From an uncultured Clostridia bacterium (GTDB taxonomy: Bacteria; Bacillota; Clostridia; Christensenellales; Borkfalkiaceae): a DNA stretch of 5,953 nt. The position numbers and the translations under genes are program-made. The notes below the pieces were generated by a model, which saw nothing but the letters and a program-made list of their open reading frames with translations, searched no databases and was not told the origin of the DNA. Location: the NCBI GenBank assembly GCA_937915565.1, contig CALDMH010000077.1:1-5953 (forward strand), written 5' to 3'. Below are positions 1 through 5,613 of this stretch, piece after piece (position 1 is the first letter of the stretch; each line of letters opens with the position of its first letter).

Positions 1-2
1 CG

Positions 3-557
3 GTCGCCAGTCAGTTCGACGGATTTATTTATAATGCGATGAACGCCGTCGCGCTTTCCTGCCTTGCTTTCGTAAGCCAGAATTACGGCGCGAAAAAGTT
101 CGACAGGATAAGGACGGTCGTGAGGCAATCGGCTTTAATCGTTACGGTTCTCGGGCTCGTTATGGGCGGCGTGATAATTTTGTTTTCAAAGCAACTTTGC
201 GGCCTGCTCACCGACGACCCGAAAATAATCGCTATCGCGCAGGACAGGCTGTATATTCTCGCGTCAACTTATTTCACTTGCGGAATAATGGACGTTTTAA
301 GCAATTTTATGCGCGGGCTGGGCAAATCGACCACGGCGATGATAGTAAGTCTATCGGGAAGTTGTTTGTTCAGGATAGTCTGGTTAAATTCGATTTACCT
401 GTTAAATCCCACGATAAATATGGTTTATATCGTTTATCCGATAAGCTGGGTGCTTACGATAGGCGTTTATATGATAATGTATTTCCCAACGCTTAACCGC
501 GCAAAGAGGGAAGTTGCGGAAACTAAACTCGAAGAAAAAGAGGAAGGCTCTTGTTAA
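3..557 (+). CDS. MATE-family efflux transporter, C-terminal part (5' truncated by window edge)
   Basis: The reading frame is open from the first complete codon at position 3 to TAA at 555-557, giving 184 residues; the start lies upstream of the window. MATE proteins are 12-helix antiporters of about 440-460 residues that export cationic drugs or metabolites using a Na+ or H+ gradient, so this is roughly the C-terminal 40 percent. The motif FVSQNYGAKK (visible residues 23-32) matches the conserved family segment usually seen as V/GQNLGAKK, preceded by an Asp/Asn-rich helix end. Several hydrophobic helices follow: about residues 44-65, 81-103, 108-132 and 138-160. The last 20 or so residues are charged (Lys/Glu-rich), as is usual for the cytoplasmic tail. 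The downstream lipid kinase starts 22 bp after the stop with no terminator between, so the two are probably co-transcribed. The family call is firm; the substrate is unknown. Confidence 0.88.
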   Translation, partial: VASQFDGFIYNAMNAVALSCLAFVSQNYGAKKFDRIRTVVRQSALIVTVLGLVMGGVIILFSKQLCGLLTDDPKIIAIAQDRLYILASTYFTCGIMDVLSNFMRGLGKSTTAMIVSLSGSCLFRIVWLNSIYLLNPTINMVYIVYPISWVLTIGVYMIMYFPTLNRAKREVAETKLEEKEEGSC

Positions 558-568
558 AATATCACAAA

Positions 569-576
569 AGAGGTGG
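569..576 (+). promoter_or_regulatory. Ribosome binding site deciding the lipid kinase start
   Basis: AGAGGTGG lies 3 bases before the ATG at 580. It supports starting the kinase there rather than at the in-frame ATG at 514, which sits inside the MATE coding sequence and would add a Lys/Arg-rich, non-conserved 22-residue extension. Confidence 0.7.
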
Positions 577-579
577 CAA

Positions 580-1467
580 ATGAAATATCACGTTTTATAC
601 AACCCCAAAGCAGGCAACGGAACGGGCGAAACCGAAACGAAAAACGTCGAAAAATTTATTACCGACGCCGAAATCGTTTATTACGATTTAACTTGCAACG
701 AAACGAGTAAACTTATCGAAAAGATTCCGCTTTCCGATAAAATAGTCATATCCGGCGGCGACGGAACGCTTAATCGTTTTGTAAACGATACGGCAAATAT
801 CAGAATTTCGCACGAGATTTACTATTTTGCGACGGGCAGCGGAAACGATTTTATTCACGACGTCGGCGGAAATAAAGGCGACGCGCCCGTGCTTATCAAC
901 GAATACATAAAGGATTTGCCGGAAGTAACCGTAAACGGAAAAGCTTATAAATTTATAAACGGAGTAGGTTACGGAATAGACGGTTATTGCTGCGAAGAGG
1001 GCGATAAATTGCGTGAAAAATCCGATAAACCCGTAAATTATGCGGGGATAGCGATAAAGGGGCTTCTTTTCCATTTTAAACCGAGAAACGCCGAAATCGA
1101 AGTTGACGGAAAGAAATATTATTTCAAAAAGGTTTGGCTTGCGCCTACGATGCACGGCAGATATTACGGCGGCGGAATGAACGTCACGCCGATGCAGGAC
1201 AGGCTTAAATGCGAAACCGAAACCTGCGGAGTTCTTCACGGCTCGGGAAAATTAAAAACCCTGATAGTGTTCCCCTCGATATTCAAGGGCGAACACGTTA
1301 AACACACCGAGATGTTCACGCCCCTTTCCGGAAACAGAATAACGGTTAAATTCGATAAGCCCACCGCCGTGCAGATAGACGGCGAAACCATTCTCGGCGT
1401 CACGGAGTATTCAATCGCGTCGAGAGCCGTGGTTAAAGCCGAAAACGCGGAAGAGGAAGTAGGCTAA
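580..1467 (+). CDS. Diacylglycerol kinase / YegS-BmrU-type lipid kinase
   Basis: This 295-residue protein belongs to the diacylglycerol/sphingosine kinase-like family, which uses ATP to phosphorylate a lipid hydroxyl (classically diacylglycerol to phosphatidic acid) at the cytoplasmic membrane face. Motifs in order: NPKAGNG at residues 8-14 (nucleotide-binding start of the domain), SGGDGTLN at 58-65 (the family GGDGT signature), GSGNDF at 86-91, GGGM with the following Pro and Asp at 197-207 (C-terminal beta-sandwich with metal-site residues), and QIDGE at 265-269, whose acidic residues match the catalytic or metal-linked position in DgkB-like enzymes. The length is near the usual 290-310 residues and no key motif is missing. 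There is no signal peptide or membrane helix, consistent with a soluble, membrane-associated enzyme. It follows the MATE gene by 22 bp and probably shares its transcript. In Gram-positive bacteria such enzymes can recycle diacylglycerol released by lipoteichoic acid synthesis; the actual lipid here cannot be read from sequence. Confidence 0.9.
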   Translation: MKYHVLYNPKAGNGTGETETKNVEKFITDAEIVYYDLTCNETSKLIEKIPLSDKIVISGGDGTLNRFVNDTANIRISHEIYYFATGSGNDFIHDVGGNKGDAPVLINEYIKDLPEVTVNGKAYKFINGVGYGIDGYCCEEGDKLREKSDKPVNYAGIAIKGLLFHFKPRNAEIEVDGKKYYFKKVWLAPTMHGRYYGGGMNVTPMQDRLKCETETCGVLHGSGKLKTLIVFPSIFKGEHVKHTEMFTPLSGNRITVKFDKPTAVQIDGETILGVTEYSIASRAVVKAENAEEEVG

Positions 1468-1502
1468 ACGGTCTATATAGCGTAAAAGCCCGAAAAATAT
1501 GA

Positions 1503-1538
1503 GGTTTTGTTAAAAATTTCAAAATATTTTACAAAACC
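1503..1538 (+). repeat. Inverted repeat abutting the promoter of the P-loop gene
   Basis: GGTTTTGT (1503-1510) and ACAAAACC (1531-1538) are perfect 8-bp inverted arms separated by 20 AT-rich bases. The inner bases can extend the pairing by about 4 bp (AAAA 1512-1515 with TTTT 1527-1530) after a bulged T. The right arm ends two bases before the -35 box at 1541. It could be an operator-type dyad, or, as RNA, a weak end structure for the MATE/lipid-kinase transcript. No T-run follows it, which argues against an ordinary terminator. Confidence 0.5.
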
Positions 1539-1540
1539 CC

Positions 1541-1569
1541 TTGAAATATTTTTCGTTATGGTTTACAAT
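1541..1569 (+). promoter_or_regulatory. Sigma-A promoter of the P-loop gene
   Basis: TTGAAA (1541-1546), a 17-bp spacer, and TACAAT (1564-1569) form a good sigma-A-type promoter about 31 bp upstream of the gene start. A second -10-like hexamer, TATAAT, overlaps at 1569-1574 but would need a 22-bp spacer from the same -35 box, so TACAAT is preferred. Confidence 0.72.
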
Positions 1570-1599
1570 ATAATAAAGAAAAAAACGGAGGAACGTTTT

Positions 1600-1998
1600 A
1601 TGATAAAACTTATTTACGGCCCCAAAGGCTTCGGCAAAACCAAAATCATTATGGACGATATTAACGCCGCTGCAAAGGACGCCAAAGGCAACATCGTTTT
1701 CATAACCGACAAACCGGTTTGTTCGGTTTCTATAAATTTAAACGTCAGATGCGTTTACACCGACGAATACGGTATTTCTTCGGTTGAAGCTTTGAAGGGC
1801 TTCATTATGGGTCTCGTTGCCGGCAATAGCGACATCGAAGGCATTTACGTCGACGGTATTTTAAGAATTGCGGATTGCAAACTTACGGACCTCGAAGAGT
1901 TGTTCATTGCAATCAAAAAGGTTGAAGGCGTCAAGTTTGAATTGACCGTCAGCGCGGAAAAATCCGAGCTTCCCAAATTTATGCTCGAATACGTTTAA
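1600..1998 (+). CDS. Small orphan P-loop NTP-binding protein, function unknown
   Basis: The ATG at 1600 is chosen because GGAGG (1587-1591) lies 8 bases upstream and the promoter ends at 1569; the longer in-frame form from 1507 would begin upstream of the promoter. The product is 132 residues. Residues 7-14 (GPKGFGKT) are a perfect Walker A motif directly after the first beta strand (IKLIYG), and IEGIYVDG (79-86) looks like a Walker B strand ending in Asp85. This gives a minimal P-loop fold with an N-terminal nucleotide site. I see no helicase, kinase LID, arginine-finger or DNA-binding motif, no membrane helix and no signal peptide. Similar short Clostridial P-loop proteins of unknown function exist, to my recollection sometimes labelled as PilT-like, but nothing here resembles a type IV pilus locus. 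It is transcribed alone, with its own promoter and terminator. NTP binding is well supported; hydrolysis and role are not. Confidence 0.82.
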   Translation: MIKLIYGPKGFGKTKIIMDDINAAAKDAKGNIVFITDKPVCSVSINLNVRCVYTDEYGISSVEALKGFIMGLVAGNSDIEGIYVDGILRIADCKLTDLEELFIAIKKVEGVKFELTVSAEKSELPKFMLEYV

Positions 1999-2010
1999 GA
2001 TTAAATCTTA
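1996..2010. repeat. Perfect 15-bp palindrome over the P-loop gene stop codon
   Basis: TAAGATT-A-AATCTTA is a perfect 7+1+7 palindrome whose first three bases are the TAA stop codon. It is AT-rich and has no T-run, so it may be chance or a minor 3'-end RNA structure ahead of the terminator at 2021. Confidence 0.4.
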
Positions 2011-2020
2011 AAACAAATCG

Positions 2021-2056
2021 GCGGAATGTTCGTAAAAACGGGGATTCCGCTTTTTT
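2021..2056 (+). terminator. Intrinsic terminator of the P-loop gene
   Basis: GCGGAAT (2021-2027) pairs with ATTCCGC (2044-2050) around a 16-base loop, followed by six T residues (2051-2056). The stem is only 7 bp and the loop is large, so some read-through into the next gene is plausible, particularly as that gene lacks an evident promoter. Confidence 0.7.
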
Positions 2057-2082
2057 ATGAAAATCGAAAAAGGATTGACAAA

Positions 2083-2808
2083 ATGAAAAAAGAACAAAAT
2101 CCCGTCGTGACGGAAACGAACGACGGAGCAAAGGAAGAACAGCAAAGCGTAAAAATATATCCGGATATTGCGTTCAACAAAAAGGAACGCCGCAAAACGC
2201 TTACGTACGGCGCGCTTTTGCTTGTGCTTATGGGCGGAATGGGCGTCAGCATTTTCGTCGGGGGATTAAAAAATCCCGAATCCGGCACGGTCGGTTATCT
2301 TATGGGCGCGATTATGCTTATTTTCGTCATAGTTTTCCTGTCGATGATTCCGTCGTCTTTCAAACAATATCCCGTTGACGGAAAGCCGCTCATCGAGATT
2401 TTTCCCAAAGAGATAGTTATCAACGGCGAGAAAAAGAAAATTTCGGAAATTCTCGAAATGAGGCTGACGATAACTCTCGATTCTGTCGGAAATAAAGCCG
2501 AAAACGAAAAATTCGTGGATTCGCTTCTCGATAAAGAACCCGAAAAGAACGTAACGGGCAATATCGATTTCGCGGTTAAGGCAATCGGCAAAAAGGGCGA
2601 AACCACCAAGACTTTATACACTACGGTTGCCGATTCTTACGAAGCTCTCGTCGCGCTTTATCAGGCGGGAGTTAAGCATTACAGTATAGTTTATTCCCTC
2701 AAAAAGATTGCGAAAACCTCTCGTTACAATCTTGGCGAAACGGTTACGGAGGACGGCGTAAAGCTTTCCGAACTTTCTAAAAAGGACAGAATGAAACAGC
2801 TTTTCTGA
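2083..2808 (+). CDS. Two-helix membrane protein with C-terminal soluble domain, function unknown
   Basis: The ATG at 2083 follows AAAAAGGA (2067-2074) with 8-base spacing; an in-frame start at 2026 would lie inside the upstream terminator. The product is 241 residues. Residues 1-38 are charged and polar (NKKERRK just before the membrane). Two hydrophobic helices at about 40-61 and 69-90 are joined by a short Pro/Glu/Ser turn, forming a hairpin. With the basic stretch before helix 1, both ends are predicted cytoplasmic. Residues 94-241 form a soluble Lys/Glu-rich domain with alternating beta-type segments (for example IEIFPKEIVING, then the stretch around DFAVKAI) and an amphipathic helix near 201-213, an arrangement that loosely recalls PH-like domains attached to two-helix bacterial membrane proteins. 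That resemblance is only an impression. I do not recognise the family. No promoter is evident, so transcription may come through the upstream terminator. Confidence 0.78.
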   Translation: MKKEQNPVVTETNDGAKEEQQSVKIYPDIAFNKKERRKTLTYGALLLVLMGGMGVSIFVGGLKNPESGTVGYLMGAIMLIFVIVFLSMIPSSFKQYPVDGKPLIEIFPKEIVINGEKKKISEILEMRLTITLDSVGNKAENEKFVDSLLDKEPEKNVTGNIDFAVKAIGKKGETTKTLYTTVADSYEALVALYQAGVKHYSIVYSLKKIAKTSRYNLGETVTEDGVKLSELSKKDRMKQLF

Positions 2809-2831
2809 AAGAGAAGTTTAAAAAGGCGGCG

Positions 2832-2861
2832 TTTTCGGTAAGCGTCGGCAACGCCCGAAAA
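2832..2861 (+). other. Bulged hairpin in the 3' untranslated region of the two-helix membrane protein
   Basis: TTTTCGG (2832-2838) pairs with CCGAAAA (2855-2861) and GCGT (2842-2845) pairs with ACGC (2851-2854), giving 11 pairs with a three-base bulge (2839-2841) and a five-base loop. AAATTTT-like sequence follows rather than a clean T-run, so it may be an auxiliary 3'-end structure in front of the main terminator at 2872. Confidence 0.45.
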
Positions 2862-2871
2862 ATTTTATGCT

Positions 2872-2896
2872 AAAAACGGCGAAAAGCCGTTTTTTT
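2872..2896 (+). terminator. Strong intrinsic terminator after the two-helix membrane protein
   Basis: AAAAACGGC (2872-2880) and GCCGTTTTT (2886-2894) form a perfect 9-bp stem with a five-base GAAAA loop and a run of seven T residues (2890-2896). It closes the upstream unit directly before the promoter of the AbrB gene. Confidence 0.9.
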
Positions 2897-2898
2897 GT

Positions 2899-2927
2899 TT
2901 GATTTTTTTTAAGCCCGGTGATATAAT
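2899..2927 (+). promoter_or_regulatory. Extended -10 sigma-A promoter of the AbrB-lyase-permease cluster
   Basis: TTGATT (2899-2904), a 17-bp spacer and a perfect TATAAT (2922-2927) are seen, with TG at 2919-2920 making an extended -10 element. Transcription would start near 2934, leaving an approximately 85-base leader before the AbrB start codon. Confidence 0.85.
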
Positions 2928-2976
2928 GATGCGGTATGACAAGTATGAAAAGTATAACAAAAACGAAATTCGTCCG

Positions 2977-2996
2977 GGCAAAGCGGATTGCTTGCC
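2977..2996 (+). promoter_or_regulatory. Leader hairpin upstream of the AbrB gene
   Basis: GGCAA (2977-2981) pairs with TTGCC (2992-2996) and GC (2983-2984) with GC (2990-2991), with one bulged A and a five-base loop. It lies in the untranslated leader eight bases before the ribosome binding site. It is too small to be a recognised riboswitch and may only affect translation slightly; I see no known riboswitch motif in the leader. Confidence 0.35.
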
Positions 2997-3018
2997 TTGA
3001 CTACGGAGGAGATATGAT

Positions 3019-3252
3019 ATGCCGAAAGGAAAGCAAATTCTTGCAAGGAACGTAGAGAAAAAAGTTTTCGGCACGGCAAAGGTCGGTGAAAAAGGTCAGA
3101 TAGTCATTCCCAAAGAGGCCCGCGAGGCTTTTGGAATCGAATCCGGCGACACGATGCTTATTTTCGGCGACTTATCGTGCGGAATAGTAATAACTAAACT
3201 TGACGTTTTAAATAAAACGGCAGACGAAATAATCGAGAGGATAAAAAAATGA
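3019..3252 (+). CDS. AbrB/MazE/SpoVT-family DNA-binding regulator
   Basis: This 77-residue protein carries a single swapped-hairpin AbrB-type domain: AKVGEKGQIVIPKEAREAFG (residues 20-39) followed by the Gly-Asp turn at 43-44 and a hydrophobic strand matches the family consensus closely. Such proteins dimerise by strand swapping and bind DNA as transcription regulators or as antitoxins. The start is fixed by GGAGGAG (3005-3011) seven bases upstream; an ATG at 3014 is out of frame. A Lys/Arg-rich N-terminus (residues 3-21) and an amphipathic C-terminal helix (about 62-77) flank the domain. No toxin gene adjoins it, so a stand-alone regulator is more likely than an antitoxin. Its stop overlaps the start of the PLP-enzyme gene (ATGA), which implies translational coupling and a shared regulon. 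Autoregulation of the promoter at 2899 is a reasonable guess, not shown. Confidence 0.9.
   Translation: MPKGKQILARNVEKKVFGTAKVGEKGQIVIPKEAREAFGIESGDTMLIFGDLSCGIVITKLDVLNKTADEIIERIKK
3235..3240 (+). promoter_or_regulatory. Ribosome binding site of the PLP enzyme inside the AbrB gene
   Basis: GAGAGG lies in the last codons of the AbrB gene, 8 bases before the ATG at 3249. Together with the ATGA overlap (3249-3252) it fixes the start of the PLP enzyme and supports coupled translation. Confidence 0.7.
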
Positions 3253-4529
3253 ACGTAACGAACGCATATAAAGAACTCGGAATTTCAGACGAGGTTTACG
3301 CTTTTGGCGAAAAGATAATCGAATCGCTTAAAGAAAGATTTGAAAAAATCGATAAAATAGCGGAATATAACCAGTGTAAGGTTCTTTCCGCAATGAAGAA
3401 AAACAGGGTTGACGCGGCGTGCTTCGCCGCTTCCACGGGGTATGGATATAACGACCTCGGGAGAGATAAAATCGAGAAAGTTTACGCCGACGCATTTCAC
3501 GCCGAAGCCGCGCTCGTTCGCCCGCAGATAGTTTGCGGAACGCACGCTTTAACGGTTGCGCTTTCGGCAAATCTTCTCCCCGGAGACGAACTTCTTTCGC
3601 CCGTCGGCAAGCCTTACGACACTTTGGAAGAAGTTATCGGCATAAGAGAGAGCAAATGCTCGCTTAAAGAATACGGAGTGAGTTATAAGCAGGTCGATTT
3701 GTTGCCGGACGGCTCTTTCGATTACGATAATATCGCGAGGGCTATCGGCGAAAAGACGAAACTCGTTACCATTCAGCGCAGTAAGGGCTACCAGACGCGC
3801 CCTACCTTTTCGGTTAAACAAATCGGCGAGCTTATCGCTTTCGTGAAGAAAATTAAGCCGAACGTTATCGTTATGGTCGATAACTGCTACGGCGAATTCG
3901 TTGAAGAAATCGAGCCGTCGGACGTCGGCGCGGATATGACGGTCGGCTCGCTTATAAAAAACCCGGGCGGCGGTTTAGCTCCCGTCGGCGGGTATATTTG
4001 CGGAACGCAGGAATGTGTGGACAGATGCGCATACAGGCTTTCCGCCCCGGGGCTTGGTCAGGAAGTCGGCGCGAGCCTCGGCGTTATGCAGAGTTTTTAT
4101 CAAGGGTTTTTCCTTGCTCCCACCGTCGTTGCCGGTGCGGAAAAGGGCGCGATTTTTGCCGCGGAGGTTTACGAAAGGCTCGGGTTTAAGGTTTTCCCGC
4201 CCGCAAAAGAGGATAGGCACGATATAATTCAGGCAATTGAACTCGGCAGCAAGGAGGGAATGATTGCGTTTTGCAAAGGCATACAGGCCTCCGCTCCCGT
4301 GGATAGTTACGTTACGCCCATTCCGTGGGAAATGCCGGGATATGAAAGCGAGGTTATTATGGCGGCGGGTGCGTTCATTCAGGGCTCGTCCATAGAGCTT
4401 TCCGCCGACGGACCTATAAGAGAGCCTTACGCCGTGTTCTTCCAGGGCGGGTTAACTTGGTATCACGCAAAAATCGGAATTCTCACTTCATTGCAGGAAA
4501 TGCTCAACGCAGGTCTCGTAAAGCTTTAA
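3249..4529 (+). CDS. Methionine gamma-lyase family (YnbB / 'aluminium resistance') PLP-dependent protein
   Basis: The 426-residue product matches the YnbB-type branch of fold-type I PLP enzymes, annotated as 'methionine gamma-lyase family' or 'aluminum resistance protein', at full family length (about 410-430). Visible landmarks: ASTGYGYND at residues 61-69, GTHALT at 97-102 (cofactor phosphate region), DNCYGEF from Asp211 (Asp211 expected to contact the pyridine nitrogen), and GSLIKNPGGGLAP with Lys237 as the likely Schiff-base lysine. A conserved C-terminal segment with SADGPIREPY and GGLTWYHAKIG follows. By analogy such enzymes act in the cytoplasm on sulfur or other amino acids by elimination at the gamma or beta carbon, but the true reaction of this branch is poorly established, and the aluminium phenotype comes from old genetic work. 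It starts at the ATGA overlap with the AbrB gene and is followed 68 bases later by a DMT permease. The family is secure; the substrate is not. Confidence 0.93.
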   Translation: MNVTNAYKELGISDEVYAFGEKIIESLKERFEKIDKIAEYNQCKVLSAMKKNRVDAACFAASTGYGYNDLGRDKIEKVYADAFHAEAALVRPQIVCGTHALTVALSANLLPGDELLSPVGKPYDTLEEVIGIRESKCSLKEYGVSYKQVDLLPDGSFDYDNIARAIGEKTKLVTIQRSKGYQTRPTFSVKQIGELIAFVKKIKPNVIVMVDNCYGEFVEEIEPSDVGADMTVGSLIKNPGGGLAPVGGYICGTQECVDRCAYRLSAPGLGQEVGASLGVMQSFYQGFFLAPTVVAGAEKGAIFAAEVYERLGFKVFPPAKEDRHDIIQAIELGSKEGMIAFCKGIQASAPVDSYVTPIPWEMPGYESEVIMAAGAFIQGSSIELSADGPIREPYAVFFQGGLTWYHAKIGILTSLQEMLNAGLVKL

Positions 4530-4547
4530 TAAATTTTTAACGACAAT

Positions 4548-4583
4548 GCGGCGCGGGCGGCCGGAATCTGCCGCCCGCGCCGC
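4548..4583 (+). promoter_or_regulatory. 14-bp all-GC intercistronic hairpin without a T-run
   Basis: Bases 4548-4561 pair perfectly with 4570-4583; every one of the 14 pairs is G-C and the loop is 8 bases (4562-4569). The next bases are AACGGAG, the ribosome binding site of the permease, so there is no T-run and this is not a standard terminator on either strand. A structure this stable three bases upstream of a ribosome binding site could protect the upstream mRNA from 3' exonucleases, reduce expression of the permease relative to the enzyme, or be a protein-binding or processing site. Confidence 0.75.
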
Positions 4584-4597
4584 AACGGAGAAATAAT

Positions 4598-5518
4598 ATG
4601 TGGTTTTTATTATCGATTGTCGCTCTCGTATGTTGGAGCGGCTCGGATTTGTTTTCAAAAATCGGCTCGAAGCCGGACGATAAATTCAGTCAATGGAAGA
4701 TGGTCGTTGCGGTGGGGCTCGTGATGGGCGTTCACGCATTTATAGAAATCGTGTTTTTCAAAGTCCCGTTCAGCGTCGAGGCTATGTGGACGTACTTACC
4801 TGCTTCACTTTGTTACATTTCGTCAATGTTTATCGGGTATATAGGGCTCAGATACATAGAACTTTCCATTTCCTCGCCCATATGCAACACTTCGGGCGCA
4901 ATCGCTTCGCTTTTTCTTATAATATTTTTCACGGATAGAGCGGGTATCGAAAGTCAGACTCAACTTATTATGACAATCGTGGGTATAGTCGTGTGCGCGC
5001 TCGGCGTAACGGGGCTCGGCTTTGCCGAAATGAGCGAGGATGACGAAATAAGGGCTCGCAGGCAGGAAACGGCAAACGTGAAATACAGCAAAAGCTGGCT
5101 TGCGCTCGCAATTCCCGTCATTTATTGCTTTATCGACGCCGCGGGAACGGTTGCCGATTCCTTCATTCTCGACGTTCTCGACGAAGACGTTGCAAACGTC
5201 GCTTACGAATTGACGTTTCTTTTATGCGGAGTAGTCGCCGCGGTTTACGCGTTTTTGGTAAAGAAGGATAAACCAACCGTTAAACGCGAAGCGCCGAAGG
5301 TTATAGGCGCTGTTTGCGAAACCGCAGGGCAGCTTGCATATATAACCGCCCTTGCGGCAAACGCCGTTGCCGCCGCGCCTATCGTTTGTTGTTATTGCGC
5401 GCTTTCGGTTGTTTGGGGAGCGATATTCCTTAAAGAAAGGCTTTCTTGGAAGCATTACGTCGCAATAGCCGTCACGGTTATCGGTATAGCCGTGCTGGGC
5501 GTTTTCGGCGGAGAATAA
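4598..5518 (+). CDS. DMT-superfamily (EamA-type) permease
   Basis: The 306-residue product has the drug/metabolite transporter layout: two homologous halves of five helices each, total length near the typical 290-310. Hydrophobic segments fall near residues 2-20, 34-54, 66-84, 92-112, 122-142, 168-187, 201-220, 234-255, 258-277 and 284-304, with a charged central loop (about 144-166) between halves. The stretch around ISSPICNTSGAIASL (91-105) and the C-terminal APIVCCYCALSVVWG...FLKERLSW match the repeated EamA pattern of a helix containing Pro and small residues followed by a conserved Glu-Arg loop before the last helix. Such proteins sit in the cytoplasmic membrane and usually export amino acids, nucleobases or related metabolites. 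GGAG (4587-4590) is 7 bases before the ATG. Being placed last in the AbrB/PLP-enzyme cluster suggests it moves a substrate or product of that enzyme; this is inference. Confidence 0.87.
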   Translation: MWFLLSIVALVCWSGSDLFSKIGSKPDDKFSQWKMVVAVGLVMGVHAFIEIVFFKVPFSVEAMWTYLPASLCYISSMFIGYIGLRYIELSISSPICNTSGAIASLFLIIFFTDRAGIESQTQLIMTIVGIVVCALGVTGLGFAEMSEDDEIRARRQETANVKYSKSWLALAIPVIYCFIDAAGTVADSFILDVLDEDVANVAYELTFLLCGVVAAVYAFLVKKDKPTVKREAPKVIGAVCETAGQLAYITALAANAVAAAPIVCCYCALSVVWGAIFLKERLSWKHYVAIAVTVIGIAVLGVFGGE

Positions 5519-5535
5519 GCGTATTCGATTTTATA

Positions 5536-5560
5536 AAAGCAGGCGATTTTCGCCTGCTTT
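5536..5560. terminator. Terminator hairpin after the DMT permease
   Basis: AAAGCAGGCG (5536-5545) pairs perfectly with CGCCTGCTTT (5551-5560) around a five-base loop. On the plus strand the T-run is short (TTT then ATA); flanking TAT/ATA bases can extend the stem past one bulged A. On the minus strand the hairpin is followed by TTTTATAAAA, so it can also back up termination of the tRNA-Gly transcript. Confidence 0.75.
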
Positions 5561-5577
5561 ATACGTTGAAATTTAAA

Positions 5578-5608
5578 AAGCCCCCTCGCAAGAAGTGCGA
5601 GGGGGCTT
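5578..5608 (-). terminator. Intrinsic terminator of the minus-strand tRNA-Gly gene
   Basis: Bases 5578-5590 and 5596-5608 form a perfect 13-bp stem with a five-base loop. Read on the minus strand the stem ends in GGGGGC followed by five T residues (plus-strand A 5575-5579), a textbook intrinsic terminator six bases beyond the tRNA 3' end. On the plus strand only TTAATT follows, so its main direction is minus. Confidence 0.88.
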
Positions 5609-5613
5609 AATTG

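Noticed and set aside
514..579. Upstream in-frame start for the lipid kinase
   Set aside because: It lies inside the MATE coding sequence, lacks a ribosome binding site and adds a Lys/Arg-rich stretch outside the family; ATG 580 has AGAGGTGG before it.
688..1239. 183-codon open frame on the minus strand inside the lipid kinase gene
   Set aside because: It lies fully opposite a gene with all diacylglycerol-kinase motifs, has no ribosome binding site or recognisable domain, and is explained by the AT/GC pattern of the opposite strand.
1507..1599. Longer N-terminus of the P-loop protein
   Set aside because: It would start upstream of the predicted promoter and run through the dyad; ATG 1600 has GGAGG at ideal spacing and puts the Walker A motif next to the first strand.
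2075..2080. TTGACA just before the membrane-protein start, as a -35 box
   Set aside because: No -10-like hexamer lies 16-18 bases downstream, and the start of transcription would fall inside the gene.
2026..2082. Longer N-terminus of the two-helix membrane protein
   Set aside because: It would run through the terminator hairpin and T-run; ATG 2083 has its own ribosome binding site.
2936..3055. 39-codon leader ORF before and overlapping the AbrB gene
   Set aside because: Its start would be about two bases from the predicted transcript start with no ribosome binding site, and the product is a Lys/Arg-rich peptide with no attenuator-like codon run.
3019..3252. AbrB-type gene as an antitoxin of a toxin-antitoxin pair
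   Set aside because: The adjacent gene is a full-length PLP enzyme, not a MazF, PIN or other small toxin, and no toxin-sized gene lies upstream.
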